A stretch of 30,323 nt of DNA from JBJHDF01 sp050486405 (GCA_050486405.1 JBJHDF010000036.1:1-30323), one strand, 5' to 3'; positions 8,816 through 16,396 are shown, numbered from the stretch's first letter. Made by a program: numbers and translations. The notes: generated by a model from the letters alone, not told the origin.

Positions 8816-10198
8816 ATGAACTATTTTCCGATCTTCCTCGATATCAAACAACGCCACTGCCTCCTGGTGGGCGGTGGCGATATCGCCACGCGCAAGGGCC
8901 GGCTGCTGGCCAAAGCCGGCGCCCGTCTGCGGGTGGTGGCGCCGCTGATCTCCGATGAACTGCGACAACTGACCAGCGTCGACGCTGGCGAGTTGCACCA
9001 GCGGGAATACCAGCCCGGCGATATGGACAACTGCGTGCTGGTGGTGGCCGCCACCGATGACGAAACCCTCAACGCCCGCGTCTCCGCCGATGCCCGGGCA
9101 CGTTTTCTTCCGGTCAACGTGGTGGACAGTCCGGCGCTGTGCACCTACATCACCCCCGCCATAGTCGACCGTTCACCGCTGGTGATCGCCGCGTCCAGCG
9201 GCGGCGAAGCCCCGGTGCTGGCGCGCATGGTGCGCGCCAGGCTTGAAAGCCTGTTCCCCGCCAGCTACGGACGTCTGGCGCAGTTTGCCAGCCGCTGGCG
9301 CGACCGGATCAAGCAGCGCTTTGCCGACGGCGACCAGCGCCGCCGCTTTTGGGAAGACACACTGCAGGGACCGACCGCCGAACTGGTGTTCAGCGGCAGG
9401 GAAACCGGCGCGGATGAACTGATGGAAAAGCGCCTGGCCGATCCCGACGCCGTGGATCTGCGCGGCGAAGTCTATCTGGTGGGCGGTGGCCCCGGTGATC
9501 CCGAACTGCTGACGTTGCGCGCCCTGCGCCTGATGCAGCAGGCCGAAGTGGTGCTCTACGACCGCCTGGTATCGCCGGAGGTGATGGAACTGGTGCGCCG
9601 CGACGCCGAGCGCATCTACGTGGGTAAGCGGCGCAGCGAGCACAGCATGCCCCAGGAAAATATCAACGAACTGTTGCTGAAACTGGCCCGTGCGGGCAAG
9701 CGGGTGCTGCGCCTCAAAGGCGGAGACCCCTTCATTTTTGGTCGCGGCGGCGAGGAGATTGAACTGCTCGCCGCGCAAAACATACCTTTTCAGGTGGTGC
9801 CCGGCATCACCGCCGCCTCCGGCTGTGCCGCCTATGCCGGCATCCCCCTGACACACCGGGACTACGCCCAGTCCGTGCGGTTTATCACCGCCCACCTCAA
9901 GGGTGATCAGACCAATCTCAACTGGGCCGAACTGGCTACCCCGGGGCAGACGCTGGTGTTCTATATGAGCCTCATGGGCCTGACGGATATCTGCCGCACG
10001 CTGATCGACAACGGCCGCGCCCCGACCACGCCCGCCGCCCTGGTGGAAAAGGGCACCACGGTGGAGCAGCGGGTGCTGGCCAGTGATCTGGCATCGCTGC
10101 CCGCGCTGGTGGCGGGCAGCGATGTGCACGGCCCCACCTTGCTCATTGTGGGCGAGGTGGTTAAGCTGCACAGGACATTGGGCTGGTTTGTAAAATAA
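8816..10198 (+). CDS. cysG: Siroheme synthase CysG (trifunctional)
   Basis: Makes siroheme, the cofactor of sulfite and nitrite reductases, from uroporphyrinogen III by methylation, NAD-dependent oxidation and iron insertion. The 460 residues match the fused enterobacterial type. The N-terminal half starts with MNYFPIFLDI and an NAD fold (LLVGGGDIATRK, about 16-27) and carries the SSGGEAPVLARMVR segment of the dehydrogenase/ferrochelatase. The C-terminal methyltransferase begins at about residue 219 with VYLVGGGPGDPELLT and includes RLKGGDPFIFGRGGEE. A 6-bp hairpin (ATGGGT, loop GTAA, ACCCAT) covers the first two bases of the start codon, which could dampen initiation. Confidence 0.97.
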   Translation: MNYFPIFLDIKQRHCLLVGGGDIATRKGRLLAKAGARLRVVAPLISDELRQLTSVDAGELHQREYQPGDMDNCVLVVAATDDETLNARVSADARARFLPVNVVDSPALCTYITPAIVDRSPLVIAASSGGEAPVLARMVRARLESLFPASYGRLAQFASRWRDRIKQRFADGDQRRRFWEDTLQGPTAELVFSGRETGADELMEKRLADPDAVDLRGEVYLVGGGPGDPELLTLRALRLMQQAEVVLYDRLVSPEVMELVRRDAERIYVGKRRSEHSMPQENINELLLKLARAGKRVLRLKGGDPFIFGRGGEEIELLAAQNIPFQVVPGITAASGCAAYAGIPLTHRDYAQSVRFITAHLKGDQTNLNWAELATPGQTLVFYMSLMGLTDICRTLIDNGRAPTTPAALVEKGTTVEQRVLASDLASLPALVAGSDVHGPTLLIVGEVVKLHRTLGWFVK

Positions 10199-10255
10199 AA
10201 TTGCTCAAAACAAGTGGTATTTTCACGGCACACCATTAAAACAAGGAGCCAGATT

Positions 10256-12253
10256 ATGGACTTTCGGCGAATGACGGCGTTTATTTGTGCAGGTGGATTT
10301 TTGCTTGCCGCGGCGGCGCTCCACGCGGCCCCCAATAACGCCCAGCATCCCGATATTGCAACAACGGCGGAAATTTATGGTACCCCACCCGAGGTACAGA
10401 TGGTGGCGGTGTCCCCGTCCGGAGACGCCTTTGCCTATCGGCATCTTGATGATGAACGGGACCTGGTGGTTGTTCGATCCATGGCCGACGGTCAGGTGAT
10501 TCGTTTGACGGATGTATCCGACGTCAAGCCGCAGGCCCTCTATTTTGTCAGTGATACTCATCTGATTCTGCAGATATCCGATAACCTGAGGCTGACGGGC
10601 TTTCGCGGTATTCATGACGTCAGTATTGCCTACTCATTGAACATCAAAACGGGCGACATCAACCAGTTGCTGACCCCGGGCTACAGAATCTACATGGGTC
10701 AGACCGATATCGGCCGCATAGTGGGGGTATCGCCCGACGGCAAGTATGTCTATATGCCGGCTTATATGGGAGAGGGTGCCATGGGGCTCAATCCGCACTA
10801 CTCGCTGGTCAGGGTCAATATCGAGCGCCCCCGATCCGTAGCTGCCCACGCGCGCGGGCATAGTGACAGCATTGATTTTCTGGTGGATCGCAGTGGCGCA
10901 CCGGTAGCGGACGTGCGTTACAGTAATACCAGGAACAGGTACAGTATTCTGGTTCCCGACGGTCGTTCCTGGCGAACGATTTTTGAACTGGACACGCCGA
11001 TACCGGTGGATAATGCCCGGGCGGTAACGCCAGACGGAAAATCTTTAGTGTACGTTACGGAGCAATTGGATACCGGCCGGTTTGGCTATGCCTTGATGTC
11101 GCTGGAAGATGGAACCTATCGTGATTTGCCTACCAGGCGGCAAGAAGCTGATATCAGCCATATAGTGACTGATATCAATCGCGTTGCCTACGGCGTAGCC
11201 TATGCGGGGTTCACGCCTGAGTATCAGATATTCGATGACGCAGTGAATAAACGCATTCAGGATGTGCAGGCGCAGTTTCCCGACCACGCCGTTCATCTGG
11301 TGGGTTGGACTCGGGACTGGAGCACGATGCTGTTCTATGTATCAGGACTGACGACGCCCGGCGAGTATCTGGTGGCCAGCGAAAACCAGCCCCTGCGGTT
11401 TTTGGTTTCCAGTCACCCCAAAATACCCGAACAGCGGGTTCACCCGGTAGTGGAGTTCAGCTATGCCGCCGCGGACGATCTCACCATCCCGGCATTGTTG
11501 ACGGTGCCGCTGGCGCACGCGGAGGCTCCAAGGCAGTTGCCATTGGTTGTGTTGCCCCATGGTGGCCCACATGCACATGACGAGAAAGGTTTTGACTGGA
11601 TGGCCCAGGCACTGGCTGAACACGGCTATCTGGTGGTGCAGCCTCAGTTTCGCGGGTCAACGGGGTTCGGTGTGACGCTTTACCGAGGGGGTTTCGGTGA
11701 ATGGGGTGGCAAGATGCAGGGCGACCTGAAGGATGCGGTCACAACGCTGGTGGATGGCGGCCTGGCAGATCGTAACCGGGTGTGCATCATGGGCGGCAGC
11801 TACGGTGGTTATGCCGCTTTGGCAGGTGCGGCGTTCGATCCTGATTTGTACCGTTGCGCCATATCGATCAACGGTGTCAGCGATATCAATCGGATGATGC
11901 GCGATGACCGCCGACGCTTTGGACGTCGTCACTGGCTGCTTAACTATTTCGAGCGATCAATTGCTGCTGACGAGTATAGCCGTGAGCGTATCAATAGAAT
12001 ATCGCCGATCAATGCTGTGGAAAGCATCAAGATACCGATACTGTTGATTCACGGTGAAGATGACGACGTGGTGCCCGAAAGCCAGTCCAGCCGGATGTAC
12101 CGTGCGCTGCGTCGCGCAGACAAGCCCGTTACCTACATCAAACTGCCGGGCGAGGGGCACCATCTGCTGCGTAAGGAGAATCGCGTGGAAACCCTGACCC
12201 AGATTCTGACCTTTTTGGAAACGAATCTGGCGCGGGAGGTCAATGCGGAGTAA
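10256..12253 (+). CDS. Secreted S9 (prolyl oligopeptidase) family serine peptidase
   Basis: Probably a periplasmic or secreted peptidase that trims short peptides. The ATG at 10256 has AAGGAG upstream and gives 665 residues with a signal peptide of about 24 residues ending ALHA. A beta-propeller-like region (about 40-390) is followed by an alpha/beta hydrolase domain: oxyanion-loop HGGP at 435-438, nucleophile Ser515 in GGSYGGYA, acid Asp603 in the HGxxDxxVP motif, and His635 in GEGH. This is the S9C acylaminoacyl/dipeptidyl-peptidase pattern; the exact specificity cannot be told. The gene is visibly less GC-rich than cysG before it and the symporter after it, suggesting a different history. 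It has no evident operon partner. Confidence 0.9.
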   Translation: MDFRRMTAFICAGGFLLAAAALHAAPNNAQHPDIATTAEIYGTPPEVQMVAVSPSGDAFAYRHLDDERDLVVVRSMADGQVIRLTDVSDVKPQALYFVSDTHLILQISDNLRLTGFRGIHDVSIAYSLNIKTGDINQLLTPGYRIYMGQTDIGRIVGVSPDGKYVYMPAYMGEGAMGLNPHYSLVRVNIERPRSVAAHARGHSDSIDFLVDRSGAPVADVRYSNTRNRYSILVPDGRSWRTIFELDTPIPVDNARAVTPDGKSLVYVTEQLDTGRFGYALMSLEDGTYRDLPTRRQEADISHIVTDINRVAYGVAYAGFTPEYQIFDDAVNKRIQDVQAQFPDHAVHLVGWTRDWSTMLFYVSGLTTPGEYLVASENQPLRFLVSSHPKIPEQRVHPVVEFSYAAADDLTIPALLTVPLAHAEAPRQLPLVVLPHGGPHAHDEKGFDWMAQALAEHGYLVVQPQFRGSTGFGVTLYRGGFGEWGGKMQGDLKDAVTTLVDGGLADRNRVCIMGGSYGGYAALAGAAFDPDLYRCAISINGVSDINRMMRDDRRRFGRRHWLLNYFERSIAADEYSRERINRISPINAVESIKIPILLIHGEDDDVVPESQSSRMYRALRRADKPVTYIKLPGEGHHLLRKENRVETLTQILTFLETNLAREVNAE

Positions 12254-12324
12254 TTGTCCATCTGTCAGGACGGCTATAGTGGCTGTGCTACCGGCGATAG
12301 CTTATTACAGAAAGTGGGTGTGCT

Positions 12325-12504
12325 TTGTCTGACTATGTCCTTATTGTGGTTTATCTGCTTGTATGGGTGGTGCCTATATACGATATAGCCACTTCGAAAA
12401 AAGTTTCTCACAACGAAAAGATTCTATGGTTAGTCGGATGCCTGTTTTTCTCCTGGTTATTGTGGATTTTTTTCTACCTATTTGCTCCGCTGTCAAAGGA
12501 GTGA
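12325..12504 (+). CDS. Small two-helix membrane protein, uncharacterised (PLDc_N-like pattern)
   Basis: A 59-residue frame opens with TTG at 12325, shortly after an in-frame TAG at 12298-12300; no ATG or GTG lies between. The product begins (M)SDYVLIVVYLLVWVVP, giving a first helix at about 4-18. A short polar linker with YDIATSKKVSHNEK follows, then a second helix (about 33-54, WLVGCLFFSWLLWIFF) and a charged tail. A first helix ending VVPIYDI, a basic loop and a second aromatic helix ending in a Leu/Phe-Ala-Pro turn resemble small PLDc_N-type membrane proteins, so it looks coded rather than random. The ribosome-binding site is weak. The DNA is AT-rich like the neighbouring S9 gene. Function unknown. 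Confidence 0.6.
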   Translation: MSDYVLIVVYLLVWVVPIYDIATSKKVSHNEKILWLVGCLFFSWLLWIFFYLFAPLSKE

Positions 12505-12581
12505 TCAAGTTTTTGAGGTTAAATTATGCATCCCCTGGGGTGGCAGGCCCATGATCTGAAGGCAGGCCGGGTTAGAACATC

Positions 12582-12763
12582 GTGACCTGTACCTTCCACT
12601 ATGCACTTGTTATCCGAAACCAAGAGGTTGAAAGAGAGGCTCGGGGCGCTTCTAGTGAACGCACCACCCGCTACGTTTACGATCAATACGGCCAGATAAT
12701 CGAGTTGACCACGGGAGAATCCGCCGCCGGGAATACGGCGTTAGCTACTCACCGTAGGTCCAG
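12582..12763 (+). pseudogene. Probable Rhs/YD-repeat remnant
   Basis: The frame encodes RTTRYVYDQYGQIIEL at about 12660-12707, then TTGESAAGN. This fits one Rhs/YD repeat (aromatic-x-YD-x-x-G pattern). Only about one repeat is recognisable; a functional Rhs protein has dozens and runs over a thousand residues. The frame then enters the GGGGTCAG repeats, where coding sense is lost. It is best read as a decayed fragment of an Rhs element or a polymorphic-toxin tip. A chance match is possible because only about 16 residues carry the signal. Confidence 0.4.
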
Positions 12764-12823
12764 GTCCAAGGGGTCAGTCCAAGGGGTCAGAGTCCAAGGG
12801 GTCAGAGTTCTTGAAGAGGTCAG
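12764..12823. repeat. Tandem GTCCAAGGGGTCAG repeats
   Basis: Three near-perfect copies of GTCCAAGGGGTCAG start at 12764, 12777 and 12792 (periods 13 and 15), followed by a degenerate copy, AAGAGGTCAG, near 12814. Strings of GGGGTCAG(AGT) are recalled from intergenic repeats linked to IS200-like/RAYT transposases in proteobacteria. No transposase lies in the window, so this would be a non-autonomous copy. The link to RAYT rests on memory of the motif, not on a search. Confidence 0.65.
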
Positions 12824-12912
12824 TCTGGCTGCCTTGAAAGTTTTTGGTGGAAATGGTGCGGTAGTTGATTTCGAATTGGCGTTGGCGTAATGGAAAGTAA
12901 TCCCAAAATGAT

Positions 12913-13024
12913 GCGCGGGAAACCCCGGATGCACACATTTAAACCCCTTGGTGCCGGCAACTGATGGGCGATTTGGGCAGCGGGTTCGTCTGGTAACCGG
13001 ATGCGGGGATCAAGTTTCCCGCGC
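12913..13024. repeat. 112-bp element with 10-bp perfect inverted ends
   Basis: GCGCGGGAAA at 12913-12922 is the exact reverse complement of TTTCCCGCGC at 13015-13024. Inside the arms, CCGGATGC occurs directly repeated at 12925-12932 and 12997-13004. No coding sequence is visible inside. The layout could be a REPIN/MITE-like palindromic element or a large hairpin. It lies 28 bp before the strong ribosome-binding site region of the next small gene. Confidence 0.5.
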
Positions 13025-13067
13025 GACGGTCGAATACTGAAGTAAGTGATTTATGTCAGGAGGGGTT

Positions 13068-13304
13068 ATGGCCTATATCGGCCCCATCACAACCATCCGC
13101 CACACGGTGAAAACCAGGGCTGTCACAGGGCGCTCACAGGAGCACGACATGCCCGCCAGCCAGGTGGTGGCCGACGTCGACCAGACGCCGCCCATCGTCG
13201 AGCGCCGGCGCGGGGATCGCCGCCGGGAGCAGCGGCCGCCCCTGGTGGACTCCCGGGTCGGGAATCGCCGCCAGCGCGGCCCTGGTATTGATATCGACGT
13301 CTGA
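13068..13304 (+). CDS. Arg-rich 78-residue hypothetical protein
   Basis: Not assigned to a named family. The start is ATG 13068 because AGGAGGGG lies a few bases upstream; an earlier in-frame ATG at 13053 would precede that site. The protein begins MAYIGPITTIR. The second half is strongly basic and polar with a twofold internal motif: RRRGDRRREQRPPLVDSR, then VGNRRQRGPG, ending acidic-hydrophobic in IDIDV. There is no signal peptide or membrane helix. The strong ribosome-binding site, the GC-rich codon use and the ordered repeat argue for a real gene. The basic patches could bind nucleic acid, but nothing shows this. Confidence 0.6.
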   Translation: MAYIGPITTIRHTVKTRAVTGRSQEHDMPASQVVADVDQTPPIVERRRGDRRREQRPPLVDSRVGNRRQRGPGIDIDV

Positions 13305-13333
13305 GAAAAACCTCGTTTCTTTTCACTCCCGAA

Positions 13334-13347
13334 TGGTAGCGCAATCA
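13334..13347. promoter_or_regulatory. Upstream XylR-like operator (imperfect)
   Basis: TGGTAGCGCAATCA differs at two positions from TGGTAGCGCTAACA, the xyl-box recalled for LacI-family XylR in Xanthomonas. Its centre is 71 bp from that of the downstream operator, near seven helical turns, so looping or paired binding is possible. Confidence 0.45.
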
Positions 13348-13404
13348 TCCGACTTGTGGTACGCTGCGTTTTATACAGCGCTGGCTGTTGCATGCACTGA
13401 TAAA

Positions 13405-13418
13405 TGATAGCGCTAACA
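13405..13418. promoter_or_regulatory. XylR/LacI-type operator before the GPH symporter
   Basis: TGATAGCGCTAACA is a near-palindrome around AGCGCT, the central CpG-type core of LacI-family operators, and differs by one base from the TGGTAGCGCTAACA xyl-box. It ends 25 bp before the symporter ATG, where a repressor would block transcription. A third AGCGCT core at 13377-13382 lies between this site and the upstream one. No regulator gene is in the window. Confidence 0.6.
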
Positions 13419-13443
13419 TACATAAAAAGAATCGGGGGTTTTA

Positions 13444-14850
13444 ATGTTGTCCAGCAGTACCGTTGCCACCACTGACAATCCGCGCCTGGCCCGGCTCAGC
13501 CTGGGCGAGAAGGCCGGTTTTGCCGTGGGCGACTTCGGTTTCAACCTCTACTGGACCAGCATTGCCTCCTTTCTGGCGGTGTTTTACACCGACGTTTTCG
13601 GCCTGCCGGCCGCTGCCGCCGGCACCATGCTGTTTATCACCCGGATCGTCGATGCCTGCACCGACCCGGTGATGGGGGCCATCGCCGACCGCACCAACAC
13701 CCGCTGGGGCAAGTTCCGGCCCTATTTGCTGTTTGCCGGGGTGCCCATGGCCGGCGCCGCAGTGCTGACCTTCTCCACCCCGGACCTGGGTGACTCGGGC
13801 AAGCTGATCTACGCCTACGTGACCTATACCTTCATGATGATTGGCTATACGGTGCTCAGCACACCCTATTCCTCCCTGTCCGGGGTTATGACTGCGCATC
13901 CTCAGGAGCGCAACACGCTGATCAGTTTCCGCTTTATTGCCGCCTTTGCCGGTATGACCTTCGTCAACCGGTTCACCTTGCCGTTGGTGGAGTATCTGGG
14001 GCAGGGCAACGAGCCGCTGGGTTGGCAGTTGACCATGGGCTTGTACGGCATCATGGCAGCCATCATCTTTGCCGTCACATTTTTCACCACCCGGGAGCGG
14101 ATTGCACCACCCCCGGCGCAGCAAACCAAACCGGTGGATGACATCAAGGATCTGCTGCACAACAAACCCTGGCTGATTCTGATTGCCCTGGCCATGGTTA
14201 TCATGATCACCATCGTTATGCGCGGCGCCTCCAGCTACTACTACTTTATGTACTACGTGGAGCGGGGCGACCTGATTTCCAACTACCTTATGGTGCAGGC
14301 GATCGCCCTGGCGGTGGGTGCGGCGGCCACGCCATTGATGACGAAATACATCGATAAAACCAAGTTGCTGATGATTCTGATGAGTATCGTCGGTGTACTT
14401 TCCGTGGCTTTTTACTTTGTGCCCCGGGATGCGATCTGGCTCATGTTTACCCTGAACATTCTGATCAGTCTGGCCCTGGGGCCCAAGTCGCCCCTTGCCT
14501 GGTCCATGTACGCTGACAGTGCCGACTACACCGAGTGGAAAACCGGGCGCCGAGCCACGGCCATGACCTTCTCCGCCGCCACCTTCTCGCAGAAACTGGG
14601 CGGTGCTCTGGGCATGGCGCTGATGCTCTGGATTCTGGCGGCTATCGGCTACGAGGCCCGGGAAGCCCAGACCGGCGCTTCCCAGGCGGGCATCGCCTGG
14701 TTGCAGACGATCGTCCCCGGCATCTTCGCCTTTATCTCGGCGGCCATTGTCAGTTTCTACCCGCTGAACAACGCCAAGCTGGAACAGATTCAGGCGGAGA
14801 TCAAGGCGCGGCATGACGATGTTGTGCCGCCGGACCCGCTGACCACGTGA
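13444..14850 (+). CDS. GPH-family (glycoside-pentoside-hexuronide) cation symporter
   Basis: Inner-membrane 12-helix sugar:cation symporter related to MelB, XylP and XynB. The 468-residue length is usual. Helix 2 carries Asp70 and Asp74 in RIVDACTDPVMGAIADR, matching the cation-binding aspartates of MelB, followed by the family signature GKFRPY (89-94). The C-terminal half repeats the fold with WKTGRRATAMTFSA. Substrate is not readable from the sequence. The XylR-like operators upstream and the GH10 xylanase about 1.6 kb downstream suggest xylosides or xylo-oligosaccharides. A strong terminator follows, so it is probably a single-gene unit. Confidence 0.88.
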   Translation: MLSSSTVATTDNPRLARLSLGEKAGFAVGDFGFNLYWTSIASFLAVFYTDVFGLPAAAAGTMLFITRIVDACTDPVMGAIADRTNTRWGKFRPYLLFAGVPMAGAAVLTFSTPDLGDSGKLIYAYVTYTFMMIGYTVLSTPYSSLSGVMTAHPQERNTLISFRFIAAFAGMTFVNRFTLPLVEYLGQGNEPLGWQLTMGLYGIMAAIIFAVTFFTTRERIAPPPAQQTKPVDDIKDLLHNKPWLILIALAMVIMITIVMRGASSYYYFMYYVERGDLISNYLMVQAIALAVGAAATPLMTKYIDKTKLLMILMSIVGVLSVAFYFVPRDAIWLMFTLNILISLALGPKSPLAWSMYADSADYTEWKTGRRATAMTFSAATFSQKLGGALGMALMLWILAAIGYEAREAQTGASQAGIAWLQTIVPGIFAFISAAIVSFYPLNNAKLEQIQAEIKARHDDVVPPDPLTT

Positions 14851-14937
14851 GTGGTTGACGAGCGATAAACGAAAAGAATTTGCGGTGGCCGGGGTGACCG
14901 GAAGCCGTTACAGGTTGGACTAAGCGCGTCCTGTTTG

Positions 14938-14981
14938 GGCAGCAACTCCGGGCTTCGGCCCGGCGTCGCTGCCTTTTTTTT
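14938..14981 (+). terminator. Intrinsic terminator after the symporter
   Basis: An outer stem GGCAGC/GCTGCC encloses an inner stem CCGGGC/GCCCGG closed by a TTCG tetraloop, with two 4-nt internal loops. Eight T follow directly (14974-14981). This is a textbook Rho-independent terminator and separates the symporter from the glutathione reductase gene. Confidence 0.92.
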
Positions 14982-15005
14982 GCCGCTTTGTTGTATGCTG
15001 CTGCC

Positions 15006-16370
15006 ATGACCAGTGACTCCTGTGATTTCGACCTCTTTGTGATTGGCGCCGGCTCCGGCGGGGTGCGCGCCGCCCGGCGCGCCGCCGAACTCGGGGTGCG
15101 GGTGGCGGTGGCGGAGGACCGCTACCTCGGTGGCACCTGTGTCAACGCGGGCTGCGTGCCCAAGAAGCTGCTGGTCTATGCGTCCCATTACCGGGAACTG
15201 TTCCAGGCGGCCGCTGGCTTCGGCTGGCACCCGGGTGCCGTAAAATTCAACTGGGCTGAGTTGCTGGCCAACAAGGACCGCGAGATTCAGCGCCTCAACG
15301 ACATCTACCGCCGTCTGCTCGACAATGCCGGTGTCACCTTGTTCGAAGGCCGTGCCAGCATCGCCGGCCCCGGGCTGGTGCGAGTGGCCGGAGTGGAATA
15401 TCGCGCCCGGCGCATCCTCATCGCCACCGGCGGCTGGCCCCATGTGCCGGATATTCCCGGGCGCGAGCATGTCATAACGTCCAACGAGGCGTTCCACCTG
15501 GAGGCGCTTCCCGAGCGTCTGCTGATTGTGGGCGGCGGTTACATAGCCGTGGAATTTGCCGGTATCTTTCACGGCCTGGGCGTGGAGACGACTCTCTGTC
15601 ACCGGGGCGGGCAGCTGTTGCGCGGCTTCGATCAGGAACTCTGCCAACACCTGGCCGGTGAGTTGGTGGCCAAGGGCGTGGATGTCCACTTCAACACCGG
15701 GATCACCGCTGTGGCGCGGGATGCCGCAGGTTCCCTGACTGTCCACTCCTCGACAGGGCGGCACTGGACCGTGGATCAGGTGATGTACGCCACAGGTCGC
15801 CGGCCGCGGACCGACGGCCTGGGGCTGGAAAACACGGCCCTGGCGTCCGAGGCGGATGGCAGTCTGGCGGTGGACGAACACTTCCAGACGGCGCAGCCGG
15901 GAATTTACGCCATCGGCGACGTGCTCAATCGGGCGGCGCTGACCCCCGTGGCCCTGGCCGAGGCCGAAGTGTTGATCGATCACCTGTATGGCACCGGCGC
16001 AAGGCGCGTGGACTACCGTCTGGTGCCCAGCGCCGTGTTCAGTCAACCGCCGTTGGCGACGGTGGGGCTCAGTGAAGAACAGGCCCGGGCGAGCCACACC
16101 GCCGTGCAGGTGTACCGCAGTCGCTTTCGGCCCCTGCAGCACAGCCTGACGACGCTGCCGGAGCGGACCCTGATCAAGCTGGTGGTGGATGGCGACAGTG
16201 ACCGGGTGCTGGGTTGCCATATGGTGGGACCCGATGCACCGGAAATCATTCAGGGGCTGGCGGTGGCCATGTCCGCCGGCGCCACCAAGGCGGATTTTGA
16301 CCGCACCCTGGGGATTCACCCCACCCAGGCGGAGGAGTTTGTCACCCTGCGTCAGCCCAACCCCGGTTGA
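15006..16370 (+). CDS. gor: Glutathione-disulfide reductase
   Basis: FAD enzyme reducing oxidised glutathione with NADPH in the cytoplasm. The 454 residues match the family. FAD-binding VIGAGSGGVRAAR is at about 12-24, with the redox pair Cys45 and Cys50 in GGTCVNAGCVPKK. The NADPH site is VGGGYIAVEFAG followed by HRGGQLLRGFD, whose arginines suit NADPH. The dimer-interface end is GIHPTQAEEFVT with the catalytic His. No Shine-Dalgarno is visible before ATG 15006, and a TATGCT box at 14994-14999 sits only 6 nt away, so the mRNA may be leaderless or nearly so. It is flanked by carbohydrate genes but probably acts in general redox defence. Confidence 0.94.
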   Translation: MTSDSCDFDLFVIGAGSGGVRAARRAAELGVRVAVAEDRYLGGTCVNAGCVPKKLLVYASHYRELFQAAAGFGWHPGAVKFNWAELLANKDREIQRLNDIYRRLLDNAGVTLFEGRASIAGPGLVRVAGVEYRARRILIATGGWPHVPDIPGREHVITSNEAFHLEALPERLLIVGGGYIAVEFAGIFHGLGVETTLCHRGGQLLRGFDQELCQHLAGELVAKGVDVHFNTGITAVARDAAGSLTVHSSTGRHWTVDQVMYATGRRPRTDGLGLENTALASEADGSLAVDEHFQTAQPGIYAIGDVLNRAALTPVALAEAEVLIDHLYGTGARRVDYRLVPSAVFSQPPLATVGLSEEQARASHTAVQVYRSRFRPLQHSLTTLPERTLIKLVVDGDSDRVLGCHMVGPDAPEIIQGLAVAMSAGATKADFDRTLGIHPTQAEEFVTLRQPNPG

Positions 16371-16396
16371 CCCGGTGTGTTGAATGACGTAGGTTG

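Larger units (their letters stand above)
12505..13067. other. Non-genic stretch of remnants and repeats
   Basis: This 563-bp stretch holds no complete recognisable gene. From left to right it contains about 75 bp of featureless sequence, a probable Rhs-type coding remnant, a cluster of GGGGTCAG repeats, and a 112-bp element bounded by 10-bp inverted arms; each is listed separately. Base composition shifts from AT-rich to GC-rich across it, so it looks like a patchwork of insertions and decay. Confidence 0.6.

Noticed and set aside
12363..12554. 63-codon frame starting MGGAYIRYSHF
   Set aside because: It overlaps the two-helix protein in another frame and lacks any ordered pattern; the TTG-started frame is the better candidate.
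13441..14814. 457-codon minus-strand frame opposite the symporter
   Set aside because: Same shadow effect; the plus-strand frame has full GPH-family motifs.
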